A stretch of 64,000 bases of DNA from Alopecurus myosuroides (GCA_028641055.1 CM054057.1:399946541-400010540); one strand, 5' to 3'. Positions 44,890-55,648 are shown, counted from the stretch's first letter. Made by a program: numbers and translations. Notes: generated by a model from the letters alone, not told the origin.

Positions 44890-47103
44890 ATGGTGGACGA
44901 TTCCGGCTGGGGGCCGGAGTCGGATCACCTCGTAACCGGATCCGTCGTAACGATCGGCCGGATCAACATCTTCATCGGCACGGTACGAACGACTAATTTA
45001 AGAGGACAATATCATGTGCATACTACAGGAACTTCCAGCAGGAACAAGGAGACATTAAAGCAAGCGGCAAACTCGGTTTCGTTGGCCGCGCCGGGATATC
45101 TCAGATGGGCGGAACAAGAGGTAACGTGGAGTAGAAAAGACCATCCGGAGAAAGTAGAGCGTCCAGGAGTCTTGGCATTGGTGGTTTCTCCACAGGTTAA
45201 TGGTTACGAATTGAAGAGGGTCCTGATGGACGGTGGAAGCAGCATCAACATCCTTTATTGGGAAACCTTCTTACGGATGAGTCTCAAAGAGTCTCAGTTA
45301 CAAAAAAGTTCGACAATCTTTCATGGGATCGTGCCAGGTCACTCGGCGAGCCCCGAGGGAAGGATCACCTTGGAAGTTGCTTTTGGAGAATCGACGGATA
45401 ATTATCGAGTTGAGTGGCTCACGTTCGAGGTGGTCAAATTGCGCAGTCCTTACCACGCGCTGTTTGGGAGGCCGGCTTACGCCCAATTCATGGCTAGGCC
45501 GTGCTACGTGTATTTGCAGCTGAAAATCCCGGGTCCTAAACGGAGCATCACTATACATGGGAACCGGGATATAGCGGCCGAGTGCGACGAAGGAGATTCG
45601 GTTATGGCCGAGCAAGCATGCAGAAAGGAAGAACTCGAATATTACCGGTCTCAAGTAAATCCGAACGATAGAACAGCCTTGAAAAAGCCGAATACCGAGG
45701 ATGAGAGAGCAAAATTCAAGGCAGCGCAAGACACCAAGAAGATAGATTTTGTCGAAGGGGATTCCACTAAACAGTTTACCATAGGGTCTAACTTGGGAAA
45801 AGAGCAGGAGGAAGCGCTCGTGGAGTTTATTCATTCGAATGCAGATGTGTTTGCCTGGACACCTAGCGACATGCCGGGTATCCCTACAGAACTGGCTGAG
45901 CACAGTTTGCATGTGGATCCCAAGTCCAGGCCCGTGAAGCAAGGTTTGAGGAAAATGAATGAGGAAAGAAGGAAGGCTATAGGCGAAGAGATCGCTCGGC
46001 TATTGGCAGCCGGCTTTATCATGGAAGTATTTCACCCGGATTGGTTGGCTAACCCGGTTCTAGTGATGAAAAAGACCAATGAGTGGAGGATGTGCATTGA
46101 TTTTACGAGTCTCAACAAACATTGCCCAAAGGATCCGTTCGCGCTACCAAGGATAGATCAGATTATAGACGCAGTAGCTGGAAGCGATCTGTTATGCTTC
46201 CTGGACGCATATTCCGGGTATCATCAGATTAAGCTCAAAAGGGAAGATTGGGAGAAAACATCATTCATAACCCCTTTTGGGGCCTTTTGTTATAAAACTA
46301 TGACGTTTGGGTTGAAGAACGCTGGCGCAACTTACCAACGGTGTATTCAAAAGTGCTTCGAGGACCAAATCGGACGTAACGTCCATGCCTATGTGGATGA
46401 TGTGGTCATCAAGACCAGGAAGGCGGAGACATTTATCGATGATCTAAAGGAGACATTCAAAAACTTGAGGAGGTACCAGATGAAGCTTAACCCGACAAAG
46501 TGCGTGTTTGGAGTTCCAGCTGGGAAATTACTCGGCTTCATAGTTTCCGAGAGAGGAATCGAGGCAAACCCGGATAAAATCAAGGCCATCCAGAGTCTGA
46601 AAAAACCGGAAAATTTGAAGCATGTTCAAAAGCTCACGGGCTGCGTAGCAGCCTTGAGCCGATTCATATCCAGACTCGGAGAAAAAGCAATACCCATGTA
46701 CCGGCTCTTGCGGAAATCAGATAAGTTCGTGTGGGATCAAGAGGCGGACGAGGCATTTGAGGCACTAAAGAAGCAGTTATCTGAAGCACCAGTACTAGCG
46801 GCGCCGGGTCCTAAAGAGCCTATGTTACTATATGTGGCAGCTGGCCCCCGAGCCGTCAGCGCAGTAGTTGTTGTGGAACGCCAAGAGGATGGGAAAGGAT
46901 ACCCGGTTCAGAGGCCGGTTTATTACGTCAGCGAGGTATTATCAGAAGCAAAGCAGCGCTATCCACATTGGCAAAAGTTGGTGTTCGGGGTCTTTATGGC
47001 CAGCCGGAAGCTGAAGCCGTATTTCCAAGAACATCCCATAACAGTGGTTAGTTCAATACCAATGTCGGATATCATCAGAAACTCGGACGCGACGGAAGAA
47101 TAG
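44890..47103 (+). CDS. pol: Tat polyprotein: protease, reverse transcriptase, start of RNase H (gag deleted)
   Basis: 737 residues. Only a short non-gag lead precedes the protease, whose site is LMDGGSSINIL (Asp114). Reverse transcriptase runs from about residue 340: VFAWTPSDMPGIP, WRMCIDFTSLNKHCPKDPFA, LDAYSGYHQIKL, and the active site YVDD at 501-504. The connection region (GCVAALSRFISRLGEKA) and the first RNase H-like part follow. A 1-nt deletion near 47091-47096 (homology continues one frame over as GRIAKWAIEMG) ends the frame at TAG 47101-47103. The ATG at 44890 is only the first in the open frame. In intact relatives a gag of several hundred residues would precede protease, and no gag domain is visible between primer-binding site and protease. 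Confidence 0.92.
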   Translation: MVDDSGWGPESDHLVTGSVVTIGRINIFIGTVRTTNLRGQYHVHTTGTSSRNKETLKQAANSVSLAAPGYLRWAEQEVTWSRKDHPEKVERPGVLALVVSPQVNGYELKRVLMDGGSSINILYWETFLRMSLKESQLQKSSTIFHGIVPGHSASPEGRITLEVAFGESTDNYRVEWLTFEVVKLRSPYHALFGRPAYAQFMARPCYVYLQLKIPGPKRSITIHGNRDIAAECDEGDSVMAEQACRKEELEYYRSQVNPNDRTALKKPNTEDERAKFKAAQDTKKIDFVEGDSTKQFTIGSNLGKEQEEALVEFIHSNADVFAWTPSDMPGIPTELAEHSLHVDPKSRPVKQGLRKMNEERRKAIGEEIARLLAAGFIMEVFHPDWLANPVLVMKKTNEWRMCIDFTSLNKHCPKDPFALPRIDQIIDAVAGSDLLCFLDAYSGYHQIKLKREDWEKTSFITPFGAFCYKTMTFGLKNAGATYQRCIQKCFEDQIGRNVHAYVDDVVIKTRKAETFIDDLKETFKNLRRYQMKLNPTKCVFGVPAGKLLGFIVSERGIEANPDKIKAIQSLKKPENLKHVQKLTGCVAALSRFISRLGEKAIPMYRLLRKSDKFVWDQEADEAFEALKKQLSEAPVLAAPGPKEPMLLYVAAGPRAVSAVVVVERQEDGKGYPVQRPVYYVSEVLSEAKQRYPHWQKLVFGVFMASRKLKPYFQEHPITVVSSIPMSDIIRNSDATEE

Positions 47104-47291
47104 CCAAATGGGCGATAGAGATGGGGGATTATCACATCAACTACGAACCCAGGTCAGCAATCAAATCTCAAGCTTTAATTGATTTCGTTAACGACTGGAC
47201 ACATACAGGCATGACTACAACGGTTCCAAATTCCGAGTCATGGATCATGCACTTCGATGGATCAAAGCAGTACGAGGGATCAGGAGCTGGG
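47097..47291 (+). pseudogene. pol: Tat RNase H segment between two frameshifts
   Basis: Between the two 1-nt deletions the coding frame is offset: GRIAKWAIEMGDYHINYEPR and then WIMHFDGSKQYEGSGAG, which includes the first catalytic Asp of RNase H. The second deletion, within a GGG run near 47289-47292, moves homology into the frame of the next ORF. Confidence 0.85.
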
Positions 47292-49030
47292 TGGTGCTAA
47301 CATCACCCAAAGGAGACAAATTGAGTTACGTACTACAAATTCACTTCGACTGTTCCAACAACGTGGCCGAGTATGAGGCCCTATTGCATGGCTTAAAGGT
47401 AGCCAAAGAGATGAACATCAAGAGGATACGATGCTTTGGAGATTCGGACCTTGTGGTACAGCAGGTGTCAGGAACGAGGGATAGAAAGGACGCAACTATG
47501 GCAGCATACCGCAGGGAAGTTGATAGGGTTGCAGGATGTTTTTCCGGGTATGAGGTGGAGCATATAGACAGAAGAAAGAATGAGGCAGCCGACGCCCTCG
47601 CCAGACTCGGCTCGCGCAGAGAGCCGGTTCCGCCTAACGTTTTCCTGGACGAATTATGGCGACCATCAGTTAAAATCGAGTCAGAGGAGGAATTGGCAAA
47701 TCAAGACCCGGATTCAGGATTCGTGGCCACTGTACGTACTATTCCCGAGTGGACAGAACCGTTTTTGGCCTACCTGTCACGAGGCGAGTTACCACAACAG
47801 GAGGTATTAGCAAGGCAAATTTTGAGGCGAGCAAAGGGATATTCTATCATCAATGAGGAATTGTACAAGAGAAGCGCAGCAGGAGTCTTTTTGCGCTGCG
47901 TAGCGCCGGAAGAAGGCAGACAGATTCTCAAGGAAATCCATGAAGGCGACTGTGGACATCATGCGTCCACAAGGTCTCTTGTGGCTAAAGCTTATCGACA
48001 CGGGTTTTTCTGGCTCACGGCCCTAGCGGATGCGGAACAATTGGTAGCAAGGTGTGACGGATGTCAAAGGTACGCTCGCCAAACCCATGTGCCGGCTATG
48101 GAGTTGCGGACTATCCCGTTAACTTGGCCGTTTGCTGTCTGGGGTATGGACATGGTTGGCCCCTTTCATATGTCACCGTGCAAGAAGACACATCTTTTGG
48201 TGGCTATTGATAAGTTTACCAAGTGGGTTGAGGTTATACCAGTTACTAATTGCGAAGCAGCTACAGCAGTCAAGTTCCTGAAAAGGATTATCTACCGGTT
48301 CGGGTATCCCCACAGCATAATTACCGACAATGGAACCAACATGTCCCTTGGTGAGATGGAGAAGTTCTGTGGCAACAATGGAATCCGGCTCGATGTTGCA
48401 TCGGTGGCTCATCCGCAGGCCAATGGACAAGTGGAGAGGGCAAACCAAGAATTGCTTCACGGATTAAAACCACGATTGCGAGTTCCCTGTGTCAGGGCTG
48501 CTGGTGCATGGGTCGAAGAACTTCCTTCTGTGGTTTGGGGTATCAACACTACACCTAACAGATCAACTCAGATGACACCCTTCTTCATGGTCTACGGTGC
48601 GGAAGCAGTGTTACCGAGTGACATTATTCACGATTCACCGCGAGTATCAGCTTACGTAGAAATAGAGAACGAAAAAACCCGGCAGGACGCCGTAGATATG
48701 TTAGAAGAACAAAGAGAACAAGCACTGGAAAGATCAGCCATATATCAGCAAGATCTACGGAGGTATCATAGCCGGCGCGTGAAAACCCGGGTATTCCAGG
48801 AAGGAGACTTGGTTATGCGCCTGGTACAGTCAAGCGAAGGAAAACACAAATTATCGCCACCATGGGAAGGACCATTTATCATAAGCCGGAATCTGCATAA
48901 CGGATCATATTACTTGATAGATGCAAGGGAAGAGTCGGCTACAGTCAACGACACCGCACACACCACTTCATCTATGCAAGAAAGAGATAGACCATGGAAC
49001 GTGGCTCAGCTACGTCCATATTATACTTAG
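47240..49030 (+). CDS. pol: Tat polyprotein: RNase H remainder and integrase
   Basis: Domain homology starts at about 47291 (VVLTSPKGDKLSYVLQ); the residues before that are out of frame. RNase H has Glu in EYEALLHGL, Asp in FGDSDLVVQQ and the final Asp in NEAADALARLG. Integrase: HHCC domain (HEGDCGHHASTRS to CDGCQRYA), catalytic Asp in WGMDMVGPF, Asp in IITDNGTN, Glu in NGQVERANQE, then the C-terminal GPF block (SPPWEGPFIISRNL). No stop to the natural end (QLRPYYT), so integrase is intact. No chromodomain, as expected for Tat. Confidence 0.92.
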   Translation: MDHALRWIKAVRGIRSWVVLTSPKGDKLSYVLQIHFDCSNNVAEYEALLHGLKVAKEMNIKRIRCFGDSDLVVQQVSGTRDRKDATMAAYRREVDRVAGCFSGYEVEHIDRRKNEAADALARLGSRREPVPPNVFLDELWRPSVKIESEEELANQDPDSGFVATVRTIPEWTEPFLAYLSRGELPQQEVLARQILRRAKGYSIINEELYKRSAAGVFLRCVAPEEGRQILKEIHEGDCGHHASTRSLVAKAYRHGFFWLTALADAEQLVARCDGCQRYARQTHVPAMELRTIPLTWPFAVWGMDMVGPFHMSPCKKTHLLVAIDKFTKWVEVIPVTNCEAATAVKFLKRIIYRFGYPHSIITDNGTNMSLGEMEKFCGNNGIRLDVASVAHPQANGQVERANQELLHGLKPRLRVPCVRAAGAWVEELPSVVWGINTTPNRSTQMTPFFMVYGAEAVLPSDIIHDSPRVSAYVEIENEKTRQDAVDMLEEQREQALERSAIYQQDLRRYHSRRVKTRVFQEGDLVMRLVQSSEGKHKLSPPWEGPFIISRNLHNGSYYLIDAREESATVNDTAHTTSSMQERDRPWNVAQLRPYYT

Positions 49031-50097
49031 TAAAGACTATATTGGCAAGTGGAATTGCACGATGTAATAGGCAGCAGGTTTTCAGACGTACTCTTTTCCT
49101 ATCCAGGGTACCTTTGGGGACTGGACGGGTTTTTAATGAGGCGGCTTGCTGACCTAGATTTTTCATATCAAGTAAAGAGATGGTTATCAAGAAAAGAGAT
49201 GGTTGTTATCAGGTTATGTACTCTCAGTACGATGCGTATATCTAGGTCTTGGGGGCTGGTCGCTTGAATAGCGCAGTTACAAACTCAAAGACCCGGCCAT
49301 GATGCCTATGAGTTATAAGGGCCGATTACTTGCAAACGAGTACGGCTACAATCTTATAACCGGACAAAGAAGTCCAAATTTCTTGGCTATTCTTACTTAA
49401 GCTCGATGTGACTCGCATTAAAGTGGCATGATTTGTTCGCTTACGATGGCAGTTAGTCATGAAACCCGACGGGGATTGGCTGGCTACGTCTTCGTATGGA
49501 TGTAACAACATGGTATCCACGCGAAAGCCGGCTTACAGTACAAGATAGTCAAAAGGGTCATCTAAACCACAAGTTATGCAGAGTACAAGGCTGAATAGCT
49601 GGAAACTCAACGACTATTAAGCATAACTTCATAACCTATGTGAAACAACTCAGGGATCTTTGTGAAATTAGCAGTAGGCAGTTTGTTCCCTTTCCAAGAT
49701 CAAGTGTCCTAGACTCGGCGATCCGGGCTCGGTGGCTTGAAATCTTGAAAAGAGAAAAAGTGGCTTACTTGTATAATTGCAAAAACCCAAATATCCGAGT
49801 CTTGGGGACTTGGGGACTTCGAAGCAAAATCCGCTTGTCAATACCCATGAAACCCGGAAATTGAGTTTTCACAAAAGGAACAATAAATAAAACCAGATAT
49901 CGAGAACAGATGAGCTTGATAATGGATAAACTTAAAAAGGCCGGAACAGGCATCGAGTATATCAAGGCCTTAGTGTGCATTACAAAAATCCTGGTGAAAA
50001 AATATCAAAGGTGCACAGGTGCACCACCCAAAATATAACAGTTTCACAAAGTATGTTGACCGACTAGCGCTTAAGAAGAGGCATTAGAAACCATATA
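49031..50097 (+). other. Spacer between Tat pol and antisense gene
   Basis: No supported ORF on either strand. It holds repeated CTTGGGGACTTGGGGACT-like words near 49245 and 49800 that resemble the polypurine region. Pol and the antisense gene converge on it, so their transcripts may overlap here. Confidence 0.6.
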
Positions 50098-52160
50098 TCA
50101 CTCGGCGTTCATCTTGGCCTTACCCTTGCCATCATTGGTGGCAGCAGCAGCACCCGGGTCAGCAGTACCAGCCCCTGCAGGGGGCGGAGCGACTGGTGTT
50201 GAGGTAGCAGGAGCAGAGCCGGCTTCAGCTTGCTTCTTGGCAGCCTCCGCCCTTATCGCAGCAGATTCCTCCTTCCACCGAGCCAGCATGTCATACGGCT
50301 CAGGAAGATCCGACTTAATTACTTTACCGGCAGAATCATATGCTGGAACAAGTATATTAACGTCCAGTTCATCAGCAATTACGCTGGCCGGGTAACGGAC
50401 CTCCTTCTGGACGGCCTGAAAATCCTTTACCGAAAACTTGGATCCGTCAAGCTTGAACTCTGGGAAGCCGCCCATAATCCTCGCTAGCTCGAGCTTGGGG
50501 AGATAAGCTTTGGCAAGTGCAAGCCCCCGGGTCACTCCAACCCGGCAAGACGAGCGCTTCCAGTGCCGAATCCACTCGGGAACAGTGGATAAGGCGTCCA
50601 GCATCCTCTTCAGATCAACATGTCCTCTGCCCGGCCACCGCAACTCATCAAGGATCCATCTGGTTCCGGCACATAGTTGCCGGATAGCGCTATTCATGGT
50701 TTTCAGCTTGGCTATGTCATCCTCTTCCGGCATGGTTTCGTCCGGGCCTGAGGAAATGGAGACATAAGTCGGGAAACTGTTGCTATCTATCAAAAAGATA
50801 AACCGGAGGAGGAAACGTACCAAGTAAAGCACGATATGTGTCCGATATTTGGACGGAAAGGCTTGTTAGGTCATCTTCTGCTCGGTGAGCCCTTTTCCTA
50901 TATTTTCTCATTATCAACTTATTCCTCCTAGACTCGGCCTCGGCCGCCTCACGTAAAGCTACCTCCTTTTCGATGAGCTTGGTGGCGCCCGCCAGTTTTT
51001 CCTCGGATTGAGTTACGAAAGCCTGCATGCATGCAAACAAAGGATCAGTTGGGTAGAGGAATAAGTTATCAGTCGCTTGTATAATAAAGTCCCAAGTAAA
51101 TTATGAATCAATTCACTCGGAACTTGGGGACTGGATAAAGGTATAAGCAATATTAGTCGGATTCACCTCGTGTTTGGCTATCAAAGCTCCCAAGATGTTC
51201 TCTTCATTAGACCTTAAAGTGCGAAGGGTTTCTAGCATCTGGGTAAAGGTCAGTTCCTCGGATCGAGCACCGGAAGAGCCGACAGCTTGGTCGTTTGGTG
51301 AGGGGGCTCTCCCCGCCCTTGGAGTTGAGACCCGGACAGTTTGGGTGGCCGGGTTGGGAGAACTCATCCTTGTATCTAGAACTTCGATCTCCTCGTCTAC
51401 TGGTTCCGATGAGGAAGGAGATCCGGCAGCTCGGGGAAGTGGGTTGTTCAGAGGGCCTTGTTCCTGGTTATTCGCTGTATCATCGCCAGTCGCGGCGTCC
51501 GCATGGTCAGTCGGTTTCTCCGCCTGATGGTTATCTGCTTCTATATTTTCCGGGTCACTAACGACGGCTTGAGCGCTAAAAGAAAGATGAGAAAAAGCGG
51601 TTATTAGTGATGATGGTGGCTTGAGTGGAAACTTGTTAAGCATAAAAGGAAATCATGTAGCGTAAACTTACCCGGCGTTCACGGTATAATCAGGCGGGAG
51701 CTCGCCGCTGGAAGCAGATGAGGTCGCCACGGGAACTACCAACGGGACCCGGAATTGCCCGGCACGTGGATGGTTAGGAGAAGGGTGGCGTTGAGGAGAG
51801 TCGGAAGGACGAGGCGGAGGAGCGCCGCCACGAGGAACCGAGGAAATAGAGATGTCCGGGTTAAGGGGATCTTCACCCGGGGAGCTCCGAGTTACTCTGC
51901 GTTTGGCTGGGGAGGAGTCCTTCAAGCACGACGAATTTGATAATTGATGGTTAAGTCGTCGCATGGCGTCAAAGGAGTAAGGTTCAGAGGATAACGAGGA
52001 AAAAGGAACCTTGGACACGGCTCCTCTGGTTTTCCTTTTGGCTCCGACTGTTGCTTCTTGGTCTGATTCAGTTGCCTCCGGGTCGTCCTCGTTGGCCTCA
52101 CCTTCGTCCTCCAGTCCTGCGAATCGGGTGTGTGTTAGTTGGAGTAAGGAGAGAAAGGGG
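50098..52160 (-). CDS. Spliced antisense gene of the young Tat element
   Basis: Four open blocks on the minus strand join in phase. Exon 1 ends at 51672 (CCGG|GTAAGT). Exon 2 is 51575-51168 or 51167, between TTTTAG and GAG|GTGAAT. Exon 3 is 51022-50821, between ATGCAG and CTTG|GTACGT. The last exon is about 50786-50098. The product is Ser/Pro/Asp-rich at the start (SPAKRRVTRSSPGEDP), has helical parts (LTFTQMLETLRTLRSNEENI and a charged coiled coil with LIEKEVALREAAEAESRR), a conserved-looking C-terminal domain (WILDELRWPGRGHVDLKRML, FSVKDFQAVQKEVRYPASVI) and an Ala/Pro/Lys tail. The first ATG is unclear: the frame stays open upstream to about 52150 without an ATG. Such genes are known in Tat/Retand-type elements; function unknown. 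Confidence 0.75.
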
Positions 52161-52203
52161 AAGTTGTGGCGTGGTGACGAATTTAGGGTTACCCTCTGAG
52201 TGT

Positions 52204-52211
52204 TATTTATA
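52204..52211 (-). promoter_or_regulatory. TATA box of the Tat antisense gene
   Basis: TATAAATA on the minus strand (context CTCTATAAATAACA), about 40-80 bp upstream of the open first exon. It is independent of the LTR promoter, so the antisense gene appears to have its own promoter. Confidence 0.65.
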
Positions 52212-52590
52212 GAGTAAGGTTGAGCTTATCCCGATGGCCAGAAGCCGGAAATCATGGGGTGACGGTTGTTCACGTGGATTTTGCGAGCTACGCGCCAACT
52301 ATTGAGCAGGGCATCTGGATAAAAGAAAAAAGGAGGTTAACCCCGGGATATCAGGATTGATTATCGAGCATGGGATCCTGGGATTTTTATTATGATTTGG
52401 ACCTGGAAATTTGAGTCAAAGTGTTCGGAGGAAAATCCCGGGTTATTATATGGCCACCGTGGAGTGAGGCCTGGCTGAATATCAAAACATCTTAACCCGG
52501 CCTCTATATGCCCGTATGTTTGATATCTTTGCAGGGAATAGCAAGCGCTTCAAGTAGGATCCATGAAGCCCAGGCTATTCTGGGGACTAC
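52212..52590 (+). other. Spacer to the 3' LTR of the young Tat element, with polypurine-like run
   Basis: No gene. ATTCTGGGGACTAC at 52577-52590 directly before the LTR is the likely plus-strand primer region. Confidence 0.55.
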
Positions 52591-53069
52591 TGACGGGGGG
52601 ACGATAACCCGGTAGGCCATACACCAAGGAATAACCCGGCCCAAAGGGCACTGCGCAGGATCCGGCTAAGGATAAGGAAACCTGTGAAGGCCCAAGTTTG
52701 TAGGCCCGGTGACCCGGGTTGTGGGTTGTTGTAAAGGAAAGTTAGGGTTTGTGTGCCGTATCCGGGTAGGAACCAGGGTGCGCCTTGGGGAATAAGCCGG
52801 GGGTACGGGTGCTTTATAAACCGACTCCCAGGTCTAGTTTTAGATAGAGGTCTAAGAACCCTAGCAAGATCGTGTGATATCGAGCATCGAGTGTAATCCC
52901 AAAGTTGGGTTATTATATCAAGATCGGAGACTCGGCGACTTTGGTTGCCGGCTACCAGATCGAATTGCACCATGTTTTTCTCTGAGCTAAACCCTCTCCC
53001 AAATACCTGTGTCGTCTTGCCCCAGGATCAGTTACCCCCGGTAACATCTGCCGTGATTATCCCACGACA
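52591..53069 (+). repeat. 3' LTR of the young Tat element
   Basis: 479 bp. It differs from 44297-44775 by one A/G, one C/T and one A/G change (in TAGAGGTCT, TGTTTTTCTC and CCCCAGGATC). Followed by TSD ACATG. Confidence 0.97.
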
Positions 53070-53074
53070 ACATG

Positions 53075-53143
53075 CGAGAGGGGGAATAAAGAATTTTGGC
53101 TTCCCAAGGCCATAATCCTTGTTTCCCTACACACCGTCAACTT
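53075..53143 (-). pseudogene. gag: N-terminal piece of element C gag
   Basis: On the minus strand the residues GLGKPKFFIPPLAC lead directly into DAEEYLVWELK on the far side of the Tat element, which confirms the insertion point within gag. An in-frame stop lies in this piece. Confidence 0.75.
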
Positions 53144-54709
53144 CACTAGAAGAACTCATGATTAATATGTTAGTGAAACAAAAATAATCAATGGGTTGTG
53201 GTGTCCTCTCACAACTCACTCAAAACCACCAAATAATTATTTCTCTTACCATTCCAAAGTGAATAGGATTGACTTACCAACAGGTATCAATGAAGAGTGT
53301 ACCAAGTGTGAGAAGAGAATAACTAGGATATCAAGTGTTACAAGACAAAAACAGGGTATTTGGTGGGGCTTGGTTGGGATTCCTAACAACACCAAAATAG
53401 CAACTCCTATTTACTGTCTACTTTGATGAAATTCACTAAAGGAACACACACACTCTGGGAGACAAATGTGGCTTAGCCATTATATGGAAGAGTTATTGCA
53501 AGAACTAGAAAGACACTAGCAAATAATCTATGAAAATAGGCACAAGATTTCTCAAAGATGTCCACAAAAATATCCAAGATATGTTGTTATAAGCTCCACT
53601 ATTGATAATATATAGCTCGGCCTCTTTTTGCTTTTTCTCTCTTTCTATTTTTTTTAAATTTTTTTCTCTTTTCTATTTTTTTATACTTTTTCAATGGATT
53701 TTGAATCGACTAGGAGCAATAAGTAATGGAAACATAAAATATGGACAAGAACTGATCAAATTGAGCAGCCTATAGAGCAATAAAAACAGCTAGTCTTTGG
53801 GTTGTATACCTAAAATTTTGCTGTAGAATGGTTGTGGCTAGGCTTATCAAATATCACACTAGGATACCTAGGGAGCAAACAGGAAGAAAACAAAGGAAAA
53901 ACTACTGAAACAGAGAAAACAGGAAAGAATTGCCCACGGCAGAGAAAAGGTGAAAATTGTGTCGCGGCGGCAGCAAAATCAGTCAAAAACTCTTCCCGGC
54001 AGAGGACGGTGCGCGCGGTTCTGCGTGTGTTGCGGGTGGTGCTGCGGTAATGTTGCAGGGTGGCTTTTTGTGCCCGTGCGATGGAGTCCGAGTGGGGCTA
54101 GGAAGCAAGCGTTCGGTAGCGTGTTGGCGAGTTTTTGGTGCCCGGTAGGACTCGGACACGATGTTGCGTGCGGTGGCCAAAACGCGTATGTGAACGGGCG
54201 CGGTAAGGAAACCGAGAGTACCTAGGAGATGGGCGTGCGGCAGCGTTTTCACGCGGTTTTGATGCCCGACAGCGGCTTGGTGTGGAATCTGATTGGAAGC
54301 ATAAGTGTGTGCGCGCGTGTATGGTAAGGGACGGATTGGAATCCGATGGGCACTAGGGCCTATGCGCGGCAGCTATATGAACTCAAGAAATCAGATCAAA
54401 TCACAAGCAAGCTATAGGTCTAAATTTTCCCGAGAACACAAAGATGCAAAGCACACGGATACAAATTTTTTTTTGTGAGATTTTTTGATTTAGAAGATGA
54501 ACAAGAACAACTAGAGGAAACCTAACCCTAAAAGTTAAAAACTAAAAACAGAAAAATAAGAACACAAATCAACAGAAAATAGCAATGAGAGTAGCAATTT
54601 GGTGTTGATCTAGGCTCTGGCACAAAATAAACCTAATATTTTTGTATGGATTTTTCTGGAAAGGAAATAAAACAACTAGACTATGGATGAAATTTGCTCA
54701 GCTAGTAAA
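53144..54709 (-). other. Leader of element C
   Basis: No domain-bearing ORF. A GC-rich block at 53930-54370 stands in otherwise AT-rich DNA, and a pyrimidine/T-rich run lies at 53620-53700. It ends at the primer-binding site. Confidence 0.6.
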
Positions 54710-54730
54710 CCCGAGAGTCGGATACCAAGA
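54710..54730 (-). other. Primer-binding site of element C
   Basis: On the minus strand, directly after the LTR, TCTTGGTATCCGACTCTCGG. It resembles a Met-tRNA-type site (TGGTATC core) with a diverged remainder. Confidence 0.6.
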
Positions 54731-55648
54731 TGATATGGGGTGGCCTGATCTTCTCAATGAGCTCTCTCGAATTTGGTGGATGTTTTGTGGATTTTCTGAT
54801 AACTAGTGCTACACTAAGACCTCTCACTTGGATAACCCATGTTTTCAATCCAACATGAATCAATCCCTTTGGATATTCTCAACTACACACTCTTGCCCAC
54901 GTAATCAAAGATCACGAGTGGTCCTGTATCCCCTTATTCCCAGTGGAACAACAAGATATCACACAACTTTGTAGGTATACTTCAAGATGAAATCTTGGCA
55001 GCAATACAATCTAGAGGCTAGGGTTTTTGGTTTAAACTTTTTCTCCCTAATCCACTCGTAGGTGGAGGGTATATAAGAAGGAGGGATGCGGCCACAAGGC
55101 TCCCTTGCGGAAGCACAACTCCTACTAGGACTAGGACTCCTACTTGCACTAGGAAAGAGATACAAACTGACCCACTTTGGGGGATTCGGCCAATATGGCA
55201 TACAAGCCATACCTAACTGAATTAGGACATCTATATGGCGCATTGATCTTCAATGGGGATCCCTCCTCTTGTTTTCAACATTCCTTAGTGTGGAATCACA
55301 TTCCTGGAATTGTTTTCCACACTTGCACATGTGTTTTCACCACTTGAATAATTGGTTTCACCATTTGTAAAGTTGTTTTCCAGCATCTCCATCTTGTTTT
55401 CTAGATCCTCTTGATTGTTTTCCACCACCATGTTTGTGTTATCAATAACCCGGATCATACATAAATGCATAGACTTAGGCAGTATAAAATTCTCACTATC
55501 ACAAACATCATATTCAATAAGGAGTGAATTCACATGTTGTTGTTGTAATAACTTGGCCTTTGATGTTGTTATTGGTCCAAGTCTTATTGCATCAGGCTTA
55601 TCTTGGATAACAACCTCCTTATGTGGTAAATAACTAGGAATGTCCTCA
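54731..55648 (-). repeat. 5' LTR of element C
   Basis: Pairs with 39207-40129, including the coding tail (NSLLIEYDVCDSENFILPKS at 55533 downward). Its outer end is short: AATGTCCT is followed by CA where the partner continues TATCATCCA. Confidence 0.83.

Larger units (their letters stand above)
44292..53074 (+). mobile_element. Young Tat-lineage Ty3/gypsy element with antisense gene, TSD intact, gag missing
   Basis: The element is 44297-53069 (8773 bp). Its two 479-bp LTRs differ at 3 positions, all transitions, and the TSD ACATG lies at 44292-44296 and 53070-53074. It contains a primer-binding site, a pol frame from protease to integrase, about 1 kb of spacer, an antisense spliced gene, a polypurine-like run and the 3' LTR. 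Protease lies only about 340 bp after the pol start, so nearly all of gag is absent. Lineage is inferred from the protease DGGSS, the primer-binding site and the antisense gene near the 3' LTR, a layout known for Tat/Retand-type elements. Confidence 0.95.
39207..55648 (-). mobile_element. Element C: CRM/Reina-like chromovirus, minus strand, interrupted by a Tat element
   Basis: LTRs at 39207-40129 and 54731-55648. On the minus strand: LTR, primer-binding site (54710-54730), leader, gag start (53143-53075), Tat element, rest of gag (44291-43206), protease, reverse transcriptase, RNase H, integrase, tail running into the LTR. It sits inside the integrase gene of element A. The terminal TSD is not clear: the left LTR starts CGATATGGGG where the right has TGATATGGGG, and the right LTR lacks about 9 bp at its outer end. 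Several stops and frameshifts. Confidence 0.83.

Noticed and set aside
45298..45942. 214-codon minus-strand ORF inside Tat pol
   Set aside because: Shadow of the protease/reverse transcriptase frame; composition explained by the sense strand.
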